Shown: piece by piece, positions 8,944-17,660 of the stretch | Layout of the letters: each line of letters opens with the position of its first letter | Position numbering within the stretch: the stretch's first letter is position 1 | Assembly (NCBI RefSeq): GCF_001691565.1 | Contig: NZ_MAYO01000003.1 | Coordinates: 2,221,851-2,285,850, forward strand | Source: Microbacterium oleivorans | GTDB taxonomy: Bacteria; Actinomycetota; Actinomycetes; Actinomycetales; Microbacteriaceae | Direction of reading: 5' to 3' | Length of the DNA stretch: 64,000 bases | The notes under the pieces: model-generated | The model's database searches: none | Told to the model about the DNA's origin: nothing | The model's input: only the letters and a program-made list of their open reading frames with translations | Program-made: the position numbers and the translations under genes

Positions 8944-9873
8944 GTGCCGGATTCGGAGAACACGACCTCTCCCGCACCCTTCTCTTTCGACGACAGTCCG
9001 ATCGCCCGAGAGTTGGCTGATCTGACGTCGCGACGGAAGGCCCTGGCCGCCGTCGAGGTCGAATTCGATGGGACCACCCGCGTTCTGACCGTGTCGAACC
9101 AGAAGGGCGGGGTCGGCAAGACCACGACGACGGTGAACCTCGCGGCGGGACTCGCGTCGGTCGGAGCTCGGGTCCTGGTCCTCGACTTGGATCCGCAAGG
9201 GAACGCGTCGACGGCTCTCGGCATCCCGCACAGCGCGGACGTGCCGAGTATCTACGACGTACTCATCGACGAAGAGCCGCTCGCCGACGTCATCCAGGTC
9301 AGCCCGGAGTCCCCCAACCTGCTCTGCGCGCCCTCGACCATCCACCTGGCCGGCGCTGAGATCGAATTGGTGTCGCAGGTCGCCCGTGAGCACCGCCTGC
9401 GAACCGCTCTCGAAACCTATCTGAGCGAGAATCACGTCGATTTCGTCTTCATCGACTGCCCGCCGTCCCTCGGACTGCTCACGATCAACGCTTTCACGGC
9501 GGCAACCGAAGTCCTGATCCCCATTCAGTGCGAGTACTACGCGCTCGAGGGCCTCAGTCAGTTGCTCGGCAGTGTCTCGATGATCCAGAAGCACCTCAAC
9601 ACCTCCCTCCATCTGTCGACGATCCTGTTGACGATGTACGACGGCAGGACGCGTCTCGCCCAGCAGGTGGCCGATGAGGTGCGCGAACACTTCCCGGAAC
9701 GGGTCCTCAAGACCGTCATCCCGCGGTCGGTCCGTGTCTCCGAGGCACCGAGCTTCGGACAGACCGTCATCGCTTACGACGGACAGTCCGCCGGCGCCGT
9801 CGCCTACCGCGAGGCGGCGGTGGAGATCGCGCGACGCGGCAACGAGCAGAAATCAGAAGAAGGAGCCCGCTGA
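8944..9873 (+). CDS. parA: Chromosome partitioning ATPase ParA
   Basis: ParA is the Walker-type ATPase that moves ParB-origin complexes. The 309-residue protein carries the deviant Walker A KGGVGKTTTTVNLAAGLA near residue 55, the VLDLDPQGNAST switch and FIDCPPSLGLLT. The GTG at 8944 is preceded by AGGAG. An N-terminal extension of about 45 residues before the ATPase core is typical of actinobacterial ParA. Its stop overlaps the parB ATG (TGATG). Confidence 0.96.
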   Translation: MPDSENTTSPAPFSFDDSPIARELADLTSRRKALAAVEVEFDGTTRVLTVSNQKGGVGKTTTTVNLAAGLASVGARVLVLDLDPQGNASTALGIPHSADVPSIYDVLIDEEPLADVIQVSPESPNLLCAPSTIHLAGAEIELVSQVAREHRLRTALETYLSENHVDFVFIDCPPSLGLLTINAFTAATEVLIPIQCEYYALEGLSQLLGSVSMIQKHLNTSLHLSTILLTMYDGRTRLAQQVADEVREHFPERVLKTVIPRSVRVSEAPSFGQTVIAYDGQSAGAVAYREAAVEIARRGNEQKSEEGAR

Positions 9874-10853
9874 TGGCGAAGCGAACTGGACTCGGCCGAG
9901 GCATCGGTGCCCTCATTCCGACGCAGGATTCCTCGGAAGCCCGTCCTGTCGACGTGTTCTTCCCGGGCGCATCGCTGTCGGACGCGAAGACCGACGCATC
10001 CGAGCCGCAGTCGTCTGCACCGGAGGAGACGGACCCGGACTTGGTCGCCGTGCCTGGGACTCGACTGATCGAGGTCGACCCGAATGCGATCGTCCCCAAT
10101 CCTCGTCAGCCGAGGACGAATTTCGACGCCGACGATCTCGCGGAACTCGTTCACAGTGTCCGTGAGTTCGGCGTCCTGCAGCCGGTCGTCGTCCGGCGCA
10201 ATGAGGACGGCGAGTACGAGCTCATCATGGGTGAGCGGCGTACGCGTGCTGCGAGGGAGGCGGGCCTCACGGCGATACCCGCCGTCCTGCGCGAGACAGA
10301 AGACGAGAACCTCCTGCGCGACGCGCTGCTGGAGAACCTCCACCGTTCCCAGCTGAATCCGCTCGAGGAAGCCTCCGCGTATCAACAGCTCCTCGAGGAT
10401 TTCGGCATCACGCAGGAGGAGCTCGCCACCCGCATCGGTCGCTCTCGTCCGCAGATCAGCAACACGATTCGCCTCCTGCGTCTGCCCGTCCCGGTGCAGC
10501 AGCGCGTCGCCGCCGGGGTGCTGAGCGCGGGTCATGCGCGCGCCATCCTTTCGGTCGACGACGTCGACACGATGCAGCGACTCGCGGACAAGATCGTGAA
10601 CGAGGACTTGTCGGTGCGTGCGGCGGAAGCCGCGGCGAAGTCCATCGGCAACAGGGTGCGGCCGCTTCCCAAGGCGGGAACGCGCCGTGCCCACCTGGAT
10701 GACGTTGCCGAGCGCCTCGGGGACCGGCTCAACACGAAGGTCAAGATCGCTCTCACGGCTCGTAAAGGCCAGATCAGCATTGATTTCGCCACGATCCAGG
10801 ATCTCAATCGGATCCTCGGTGAACTCGGTGAAACGGAGTTCGGGGCTTCCTGA
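9873..10853 (+). CDS. parB: Chromosome partitioning protein ParB
   Basis: ParB binds parS and spreads along DNA using CTP. The 326-residue product has the ParB/Sulfiredoxin motif IVPNPRQPRTNFD, the nucleotide-site GERRTRAAREAG, the ENLHRSQLNPLEEA segment, a helix-turn-helix (TQEELATRIGRSRPQISNT) and a C-terminal dimerisation domain. It is translationally coupled to parA and surrounded by five parS sites. Confidence 0.96.
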   Translation: MAKRTGLGRGIGALIPTQDSSEARPVDVFFPGASLSDAKTDASEPQSSAPEETDPDLVAVPGTRLIEVDPNAIVPNPRQPRTNFDADDLAELVHSVREFGVLQPVVVRRNEDGEYELIMGERRTRAAREAGLTAIPAVLRETEDENLLRDALLENLHRSQLNPLEEASAYQQLLEDFGITQEELATRIGRSRPQISNTIRLLRLPVPVQQRVAAGVLSAGHARAILSVDDVDTMQRLADKIVNEDLSVRAAEAAAKSIGNRVRPLPKAGTRRAHLDDVAERLGDRLNTKVKIALTARKGQISIDFATIQDLNRILGELGETEFGAS

Positions 10854-10903
10854 TCCCGACCCGGCTCGGCCCTGCGCTCGAGGTCGGCGCGTAGGCTGGA
10901 GAG

Positions 10904-11239
10904 GTGAGTGACCGTCCCAACCTCCCTCGTCGGGCCAGCCTCGAAGTGCTGCGCGCGGAGGCCTCGGACGAACTCTCGGTGCTGGTCGAGGAGCGCATTC
11001 GCGACGGTGAGGACCCCTGGGCCTTCATGGAGGAACTGCCGACGGTCGACGAGCTCGTCGTCCTGACACTTCGTGCCGAGAACATCGCTGCCGACGGAGG
11101 TCAGCGTCCGACCGAAGCTCGCAACTACCGCGTCCTGCGTCAGATCGCGCTGGACTACCCCGCCCTCAGTGCCGCCGTCTGGCGCTTGCTCGGCAGCGAG
11201 CCGCACCGAACCTGGAACGTCTCCGTCCGCGCGTCGTGA
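10904..11239 (+). CDS. Conserved hypothetical protein downstream of parB
   Basis: I do not recognise this 111-residue acidic, helical protein (begins MSDRPNLPRRASLEVLRAEA; contains TVDELVVLTLRAENIAADGG). No transmembrane span or cofactor motif is visible. The GTG start lies six bases after a TAGGCT hexamer (10892-10897), so the message is probably leaderless. Its place between parB and a further parS site suggests a conserved origin-proximal gene, but no function can be assigned. Confidence 0.75.
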   Translation: MSDRPNLPRRASLEVLRAEASDELSVLVEERIRDGEDPWAFMEELPTVDELVVLTLRAENIAADGGQRPTEARNYRVLRQIALDYPALSAAVWRLLGSEPHRTWNVSVRAS

Positions 11240-11240
11240 A

Positions 11241-11256
11241 TGTTCCACGTGAAACA
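11241..11256. promoter_or_regulatory. parS: parS site 5
   Basis: TGTTCCACGTGAAACA, one mismatch from the consensus, lies directly after the stop of the gene at 10904 and 22 bases before the -10 hexamer of the next gene. Confidence 0.88.
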
Positions 11257-11289
11257 TCCACGCTCACCTGAGAGAGCTACGGTCGGCTC

Positions 11290-12360
11290 GTGTCCCGATC
11301 CGTCCGCTTCGGCGATCTCGACATCCGCGGCGAGCAGGATCTGACCCGCGACCGGGTCGCGGCATCCCTTCGAGACCGAGGAATCCCCGCTGTGGTCGGC
11401 GTCGACGGGGAGCGGATCCTCGTCCGGGTGGCGGTGGATGCCTCGCGTCGCGTCGTCGTGGTGGGTACCGACGGTGGCCTCACCGCCGTCGAGCCCTCGC
11501 CGATCATCGCCGGACTGGCGGAGGAATGGTGCGCCGACGTGACGTTGGAGCAGGGGCCGGCTGTACTCGCGACATCGGCTTGCGGAGGGCGCCGGGGCAG
11601 AACGTCCGCTCGCGGAGCGGTGGAGGATGTCCCGGTCGCGGTGCTGGTCGTGGGCGGGATCGTCCCGATCGACCCGAAACGGAGACGAGGCCTCGCGGCG
11701 CAGCTCGAGTGCTCCCTCAGTGTGCTGCCGGCAGGGGATATGCACCTCGTGCAGACCCACGGGGAGGCTCAGATGGACTGGCCGTCCGCGCAGCGCCCCG
11801 TCGTGAGGCTGACGAAGACAGCCGTGGCGCTCACGGTCGAGGTCTACAGCAGAGCCGCTCTCGACGACGAGCCCGCGGAAGCACGCTGGGCGATGCGCGG
11901 CATCCCGGATCTCACGCTGTCGTGGCGAACGCGCTGGGAGCCCGTGCTGACAGGGGTCGGCGAGATCGCCGAGGTGCAGCGCATGATGGGACGCGCGGAT
12001 GTCACGTCGAGCACATTCCGCGGCGAGAGGGACCCGCAGCCGGCACTCGCAGAACTGGGCGCGGATGCCGCCGCCCTCGACACGCTGCGGGAGCACCCGA
12101 ATGACGACACGCTCCTCGGCGCCGTCGTGTCGACCCTGGCGCTCCCTACGCAGACGACGACGCTCCTGCGGGGGAGAGCGGTGATCGACGACCTTCCGGG
12201 CGCGCAGCACATCGAGCGCACGAGCATGGGACGCGCGGTGTGGGATCAGACCCACTCGACGGGGGCCTCGTTCTGGACGCGTGTTATCCGGCGACTGCGC
12301 GGCAGTCGACCCGCAGACGACGAAGGACCCGGCGACCGGGGTCGCGCGGGTCCTTCGTGA
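11290..12360 (+). CDS. Hypothetical protein, 356 residues
   Basis: Not recognised. The protein is soluble-looking, with an N-terminal beta/alpha region (DLDIRGEQDLTRDRVAASLRDRG) and a mixed middle; the C-terminus is basic then acidic. Leaderless start: TACGGT at 11278-11283, six bases, then GTG. The last 40 bases of the gene contain an 11-bp perfect hairpin (12320-12358) that probably terminates this message and convergent trxA. A parS site lies just upstream. Confidence 0.7.
   Translation: MSRSVRFGDLDIRGEQDLTRDRVAASLRDRGIPAVVGVDGERILVRVAVDASRRVVVVGTDGGLTAVEPSPIIAGLAEEWCADVTLEQGPAVLATSACGGRRGRTSARGAVEDVPVAVLVVGGIVPIDPKRRRGLAAQLECSLSVLPAGDMHLVQTHGEAQMDWPSAQRPVVRLTKTAVALTVEVYSRAALDDEPAEARWAMRGIPDLTLSWRTRWEPVLTGVGEIAEVQRMMGRADVTSSTFRGERDPQPALAELGADAAALDTLREHPNDDTLLGAVVSTLALPTQTTTLLRGRAVIDDLPGAQHIERTSMGRAVWDQTHSTGASFWTRVIRRLRGSRPADDEGPGDRGRAGPS
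12320..12358. terminator. Hairpin terminator within gene 3' end
   Basis: ACGAAGGACCC (12320-12330) pairs perfectly with GGGTCCTTCGT (12348-12358). It lies inside the last codons of the upstream rightward gene and just beyond the stop of leftward trxA, so it can serve both. There is no T run. Confidence 0.65.
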
Positions 12361-12369
12361 AGCGGTATC

Positions 12370-12693
12370 TCAGCCGATGTAGTCGGCGAGGTCCTGCTGG
12401 AGGGCGAACTTCGGCTTCGCACCGATGATCGTCTTCTCGACCTCACCCTTGTTGAAGACCTTCATCGCCGGGATCGACGTGATCTGGTACTGCATGGCGA
12501 GCTGCGGGTTCTCGTCGACGTTGAGCTTCAGAACCGTGATCTTCTCGGGGTTCTCGGTCTGGATCTCGTCGAGGATGGGCCCGACCATGCGACAGGGTCC
12601 GCACCACTCGGCCCAGAAGTCCACCAGAACGGGGCCTTCGGCGTCGATGACGTCCTGCTGCCAGGTGCTCTCGCTCGTTGCCTTGGCGGTCAT
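12370..12693 (-). CDS. trxA: Thioredoxin
   Basis: A 107-residue thioredoxin with active site WCGPC (residues 30-34), the preceding VLVDFWAEW strand and the cis-proline loop ITSIPAM. It reduces protein disulfides in the cytoplasm and is recycled by the thioredoxin reductase encoded directly upstream. Length and fold motifs are standard. Confidence 0.97.
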   Translation of the reverse strand: MTAKATSESTWQQDVIDAEGPVLVDFWAEWCGPCRMVGPILDEIQTENPEKITVLKLNVDENPQLAMQYQITSIPAMKVFNKGEVEKTIIGAKPKFALQQDLADYIG

Positions 12694-12767
12694 ATGTCTG
12701 TCTCCTTAGGGGTCGACACGATCGTGTCAGTGGGGAAAACGCAGCGAATGCCGCGATTGTTCCGCGT

Positions 12768-13760
12768 TCAGGCCGCGTCGGCCTCGGCGTCGGGGCGGTC
12801 GTCGATGATCGAGGCGTCCGCGGCCGGGGCACCGGCGTCGCCGCGGGCGGCGAGGTAGTGCTCGAGGTCGAGGGCCGCGACCGTGCCGCTGCCGGCGGCG
12901 GTGACCGCCTGGCGGTAGGTCGGGTCGATGACGTCGCCCGCAGCGAAGACACCGGGAACAGACGTCTTCGAGGTGCGACCGTCGACCCAGACCGTGCCGT
13001 GCTCGGTGATGTCGAGGACGTTGTGCACGAGGTGGGTGCGCGGGTCGTAGCCGATGGCGACGAACACACCGTCGAGAGCGAGGTCGCGCTCGGAGCCGTC
13101 GACGGTGTCGCGGAGACGCACGCCGGTCACGGCATCCTCACCCAGCACGTCGATGACCTCGCTGTTCCAGACGAACTCGATCTTCTCGTTCGCGTGGGCG
13201 CGGTCCTGCATGATCTTGGAGGCGCGGAGCTCGCCGCGACGGTGGATGACGTAGACCTTCGAGGCGAACTTGGTGAGGAAGGTCGCCTCTTCCATCGCCG
13301 AGTCGCCGCCGCCCACGACAGCGATGACCTTCTCGCGGAAGAAGAAGCCGTCGCAGGTCGCGCAGTAGGAGACGCCACGACCCGACAGACGGGTTTCGCC
13401 CTCGATGCCGATCTTGCGGGGAGCCGAGCCGGTGGCGAAGACGATCGCCTCGGCCTGGTGGGTCTCGCCGCGTCCCAGGGTCACGCTCTTGATGTCGCCC
13501 GAGACGTCGAGCGAGACGACGTCGTCGTAGACGACCTCGGCGCCGAACTTCTCGGCCTGCTCCTGCATCTTGGCCATGAGATCCGGACCCATGACACCCT
13601 CGGGGAACCCGGGGAAGTTCTCGACCTCGGTGGTGTTCATCAGCTCACCGCCGGCCTCGACCGAACTCGCGACCACGAGGGGCGACAGGTTCGCGCGGGC
13701 TGCGTAGATGGCCGCGGTGTACCCCGCGGGGCCCGAGCCGATGATGATGACCTTGCGCAC
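12768..13760 (-). CDS. trxB: Thioredoxin-disulfide reductase
   Basis: NADPH-dependent flavoprotein that reduces thioredoxin. From GTG 13760 (AGAAGGG site seven bases upstream) the protein is 330 residues: FAD-binding GSGPAG at 8-13, redox-active CATC at 133-136, NADPH site VVGGGDSAMEEA, and the C-terminal FAD motif FAAGDVIDPTYRQAV. An ATG at 13778 is an alternative start. It precedes trxA by 74 bases in a leftward pair. Confidence 0.96.
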   Translation of the reverse strand: MRKVIIIGSGPAGYTAAIYAARANLSPLVVASSVEAGGELMNTTEVENFPGFPEGVMGPDLMAKMQEQAEKFGAEVVYDDVVSLDVSGDIKSVTLGRGETHQAEAIVFATGSAPRKIGIEGETRLSGRGVSYCATCDGFFFREKVIAVVGGGDSAMEEATFLTKFASKVYVIHRRGELRASKIMQDRAHANEKIEFVWNSEVIDVLGEDAVTGVRLRDTVDGSERDLALDGVFVAIGYDPRTHLVHNVLDITEHGTVWVDGRTSKTSVPGVFAAGDVIDPTYRQAVTAAGSGTVAALDLEHYLAARGDAGAPAADASIIDDRPDAEADAA

Positions 13761-13860
13761 GATGAATCCCTTCTCCATCGGGGCGAAATCGCTCGCCCCG
13801 ACACGTCCAACCAATGGTAGCCGCGTGGCATTCCGCGTCGCCTGGGGACGCGCGTTCGGG

Positions 13861-15477
13861 TCAGCGGCCGGGCAGGAAGCGGCGAAGGGCGCGGCCCGCC
13901 GTCGCGAGTTCGGGAGTGCGGAAGGCGGCCAAGACGGCGGCGTACACGGCCAGGGTCACGCCGCCGATGAGGGCGGCGCCGAGGAAGCCCGTAAGGCCGT
14001 TCGTGGTGGTCCACCCCGAGACACCGCCGGACCAGAGGAAGGCACCGACGCCAGCGGCGAGGGCGGGAACAGCCGCGAGCATGAATCGTGCGACGGCGCG
14101 GGCCGCGCCGCCCAGGCCGAGCGGCCCGATCTTGCGGCGGAGGAGCGTCACGGCGAGCGAGAACTGCACGATGTTCGCCACGGACTGCCCGAGCGCGATC
14201 GCGACCGCCAACCAAGCGAGCGGGAGCAGCCCGGCGCCCACGAGCGCGCTGGCGGTGAGCGCGGAGGCGACGACGAGAACCGCCTGGACGAGGGTGTACA
14301 CGAACGGTGTGCGCGTGTCCTTCAGGGCGTAGAACGTGCGCTGGAGCCCGAACTGGAACGACAGCGGCAGCAGTGCGACGAGGTAGGCGCCCAGGACGGC
14401 GGCGAAGGTGACTGCCTTGTCGGGGGAATCGGCGAAGATCCGCGACAACGGGACGATCGCCGCGACCATGGCGGCGAGGACGCCGACCATGAAGATCCCC
14501 ACCGTGCGCGTCAGCGAGGCGAGGTCCCGGGTCACCTCGTCGGTGCGGCCTTCCGCGACGTGCTCGCTGAGGCGCGTGTAGTAGGGCGTACCCAGGGACA
14601 GGACGATGACCGAGAAGGGCAGCATGAACAGGAGCCACGCGAACTGCAGGCTCGCATTCGCGGCGCCGGTGCCGGAGGCTGCGCCGACGATGTTGACCTG
14701 GAAGACGCCCGCCACCTGGCCGACGACGACCATCAGGAAGGTCCAGCCTGCGAGGCGGCCGATGTCGCCGAGCCCGAGTCCGCGCCAGTGGAAGTCGGGC
14801 CGCACGCGCAGACCCGCTCGGCGCCAGAAGAAGAGCAGGATGACGGCCTGGAGGACGATCCCAGCCGTCGCGGTTCCCCCGAGCACCGCCACCATGCCGG
14901 GCGTCCAGCCGGTGACCTCGGTGTGGGGGCCGAACATCCAGATGAACGCACTGAACCCGAGGATGGACACGACGTTGTTGACGATGGGCGACCAGGCGTA
15001 CGGACCGAACACGCGGTTAGCGTTGAGGATCTCGCCGACGAGGGCGTACAGGCCGTAGAACAGCACCTGCGGGATGCACCAATAGGCCAGCGCGAGGGTC
15101 AATGCCTGCTGCTCGGGTGAGAACCTGCCGCCGTAAAGGAAGATCAGCACAGGGGCGCCGACCACCGCGATGGCGGTGACGACGGTCATGACGACCATCC
15201 CCAGCGTCAGGAGCTTCGAGACGAACGCATCCCCCCGGTCGTCGTGGGTGCGGACGGCCTTGACGATCTGGGGCACGATCACGCCGGCGAGCAGGCCCGA
15301 CGAGATCAGGTTGAAGACGGTGTTCGGGAGCGCATTGGCGACCGCGAACGCGTCCGCGGCGCCGCCGGCGACGACGGGAAGCGCCGCAGCGAGCGCGATG
15401 TTGCGGATCAGCCCGGTGATTCGCGACGCCATGGTCCCGGCGGCCACGGTGGCGCTCGCGCGGCCGAGGCTGGCCAT
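13861..15477 (-). CDS. murJ: MurJ-family lipid II flippase
   Basis: A 538-residue polytopic membrane protein of the MVF/MurJ family, with about fourteen spans, the opening ASRITGLIRNIALAAALP and the conserved GVIVPQIVKA segment. MurJ moves lipid II across the membrane for peptidoglycan synthesis. The mycobacterial homologue has extra cytosolic pseudokinase and extracellular parts; here the protein ends soon after the last span (FRTPELATAGRALRRFLPGR). Its ATG overlaps the stop of the upstream DUF6049 gene (TGATG). Confidence 0.93.
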   Translation of the reverse strand: MASLGRASATVAAGTMASRITGLIRNIALAAALPVVAGGAADAFAVANALPNTVFNLISSGLLAGVIVPQIVKAVRTHDDRGDAFVSKLLTLGMVVMTVVTAIAVVGAPVLIFLYGGRFSPEQQALTLALAYWCIPQVLFYGLYALVGEILNANRVFGPYAWSPIVNNVVSILGFSAFIWMFGPHTEVTGWTPGMVAVLGGTATAGIVLQAVILLFFWRRAGLRVRPDFHWRGLGLGDIGRLAGWTFLMVVVGQVAGVFQVNIVGAASGTGAANASLQFAWLLFMLPFSVIVLSLGTPYYTRLSEHVAEGRTDEVTRDLASLTRTVGIFMVGVLAAMVAAIVPLSRIFADSPDKAVTFAAVLGAYLVALLPLSFQFGLQRTFYALKDTRTPFVYTLVQAVLVVASALTASALVGAGLLPLAWLAVAIALGQSVANIVQFSLAVTLLRRKIGPLGLGGAARAVARFMLAAVPALAAGVGAFLWSGGVSGWTTTNGLTGFLGAALIGGVTLAVYAAVLAAFRTPELATAGRALRRFLPGR

Positions 15478-17552
15478 CAGGCGTCCACCGGCATCCGTCG
15501 ACGTCGTCGGATCGTGCGGACGACGCCGAACACCAGAAGGGCGCTCACGAGACCTCCGAGGATGATGATCGAGACGGACTCCCACTCGGCGCGCACGGAG
15601 ACGTCCACGGTCTCGCTCGGGCCGATGTCGACACCCGCCGGAGTGCGCAACTGCAGATCGACGGATGACTCGCCACTGCCGACGAGCGCCGATACGGGGA
15701 TCGCCACCCGGCTGGTCTGCTGAGCGCCGACCTCCACCTCGGTCGACGACTCGATCACGAGACGGGCGTCACCGGGCGAGGCGAGCAGATCCAGACGCGC
15801 CGGCCAGGGGAGGTCGTTGCGGACCGTGAAGACGAGAGGGGCGGACGAGCCCGCGAGCGTGATCGGACCGCCCAGGACCAGGGCGACCCCGTCGGTCCAG
15901 CTGGCGATGCGTTCGCGCTGGGCTTGGACCGCGGCATCCCAACCCTCACGGTCGTCGAGCCAGGCGTTGCCGAGCAGCTGCAGTTCCGTGGCGCGCTCAG
16001 AGGACGCGAGGAGCGCGGGATCCTCCAGGACACCGGAGATGCGCCGCAGGCCGGGCTGAGCGGCGAGGAACTCGTCGATCATCGCCACCCGGTCCTCGTC
16101 GGGTGCGACGGAGGTGAGCCGGACGGGGGCAGGCTTCTCGGCGAGCAGACCGTTCAGATCGGTCCCGGTCCAGCCGGGGAGCGCCGTCGCCGCGACGATC
16201 GCATCGCGGAGGGCGGCTTCGGTCCGGCCGCCGGCGCGGTCCACCGTGACCAGGAGGGGACCTGCGGGGGCACTCAGCGCGGCACGGGCCGTGTACTCGG
16301 CGAGGGCGCTGTCGCGGGCGGTCTCGCCGGCAGACGTCGACGCCTGCGCGAGCAGCGCGGACAGATCCTGGTTGTAGACGAGAAGGTCGGCGCCGTCGGC
16401 CGTGGCGTGGGCCGCGGCATCCGATCGCACGACCGAGCTCGGAAGGAGCGTCACGGGTGCGTCCTCGGTGCCGGTGAGTGCGCCGAGGGTCGACGCTGTC
16501 TCGGCGCCGGCCGTGCCGGTCGCCGGCCAGAAGACGGCATCACGATCGGCTCCGACGTCGAACAGCTCGTCGAGCGTGGGAAGCGGAGCTGCGCTGGGGG
16601 TCGGCGACGGTGCGGGACTCGCGTCGCCGGCGGCAGCGCCGGCAGCAGCGAAGTTGGCGGCATCGAGGTACGCCGCGTAAGAGGTGAGCCGAGCCGGGGC
16701 CTCCGCACCCGCGCCGACCTGGGCCGCGAGGTCGGCGTCGCCGTACTGCAGGGCGAAGCGGTCATTCGGCAGGGACATGAGCTCGTCGAGCCACGCCACG
16801 GCGTCGGCAGGGGCGGCGGAGCCGAGCGCGCGGATCGATGCGGTTATCGCCGGGTCGATCGCGAGGATCGCATCGGTGCCCGCCACCGCATCGAGCAGGT
16901 TGCGGAGGTCCCCGCCGTCCTCGGTGAGCTCCTTGAGTGCGTCGGCACTGAGCGACCCGCTCGACTGCGCGCCGGCCGTGACGGGGACGACGACGCCGAC
17001 CTGCTTCGCCGCCTCGCCGGTGCGCGGGACGACGATGACGGTGCGGGCCCGGAGGTTCTCGGCGCCGGCGCGGTAGACGACGCGCGCCGGGTACACCCCG
17101 GGCTTCAGATCGTCGAAGATCTCGTCGTCGGTGTTCACGGAGACCGATCCGGATGCCGACTGATCGGCCGCGACCCCGGGTACAGCGGTCTCGCCGACGG
17201 CCTCGAAGGGGACCGCGGCGGTGCCGCTGTCGAGCCACGAGCCGAGGGCGCCGCCGGTGGTCAGCGGCCGGGTGCCCAGCTCGAAGGTCGCCTCGCCCTC
17301 GGTGAGCGCTTCCGTGCCCGGATTGTCGGCGGTGACGGTCAGCGTGAGGGATCCGGATGCCGGGAGGATGCCGTCGTTCGACGGTGCCAGCACCGCGCTC
17401 GGGGACTGATCGTCGTCCGGGCCCTCCACGGCCGCGAAGGCCACCGGGGCGGGGGCGCTCAGAGCGATGGCGGCGGACGCAGCCGTCGCCGCGCGGAGCC
17501 AACGGGACCGGCGCGGCGGACGTCGGCCCGGAACAGGCGAGATGAAGGTCAT
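15477..17552 (-). CDS. DUF6049-type secreted, membrane-anchored protein
   Basis: A 691-residue protein with an N-terminal signal peptide (RSRWLRAATAASAAIALSAPAPVAFA), a large extracellular region, and one C-terminal span (SVSIIILGGLVSALLVFGVV) followed by an RRRRR stop-transfer. It resembles the large extracytoplasmic protein encoded next to murJ throughout actinobacteria (Rv3909 position). Function is unknown; coupling to murJ suggests a role in envelope assembly. The start at 17552 is chosen for the signal peptide; the ribosome site is weak. Confidence 0.85.
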   Translation of the reverse strand: MTFISPVPGRRPPRRSRWLRAATAASAAIALSAPAPVAFAAVEGPDDDQSPSAVLAPSNDGILPASGSLTLTVTADNPGTEALTEGEATFELGTRPLTTGGALGSWLDSGTAAVPFEAVGETAVPGVAADQSASGSVSVNTDDEIFDDLKPGVYPARVVYRAGAENLRARTVIVVPRTGEAAKQVGVVVPVTAGAQSSGSLSADALKELTEDGGDLRNLLDAVAGTDAILAIDPAITASIRALGSAAPADAVAWLDELMSLPNDRFALQYGDADLAAQVGAGAEAPARLTSYAAYLDAANFAAAGAAAGDASPAPSPTPSAAPLPTLDELFDVGADRDAVFWPATGTAGAETASTLGALTGTEDAPVTLLPSSVVRSDAAAHATADGADLLVYNQDLSALLAQASTSAGETARDSALAEYTARAALSAPAGPLLVTVDRAGGRTEAALRDAIVAATALPGWTGTDLNGLLAEKPAPVRLTSVAPDEDRVAMIDEFLAAQPGLRRISGVLEDPALLASSERATELQLLGNAWLDDREGWDAAVQAQRERIASWTDGVALVLGGPITLAGSSAPLVFTVRNDLPWPARLDLLASPGDARLVIESSTEVEVGAQQTSRVAIPVSALVGSGESSVDLQLRTPAGVDIGPSETVDVSVRAEWESVSIIILGGLVSALLVFGVVRTIRRRRRMPVDA

Positions 17553-17660
17553 TGAAGAGGTCGATTCCTGTGCGATCCATGACCGCACCATCGGGAGCGA
17601 TTCTAGGGTCACCGCCCTGCAGAGCCCCTGATTGGGCACGAGGGCCGGTTGAATGGGAGG

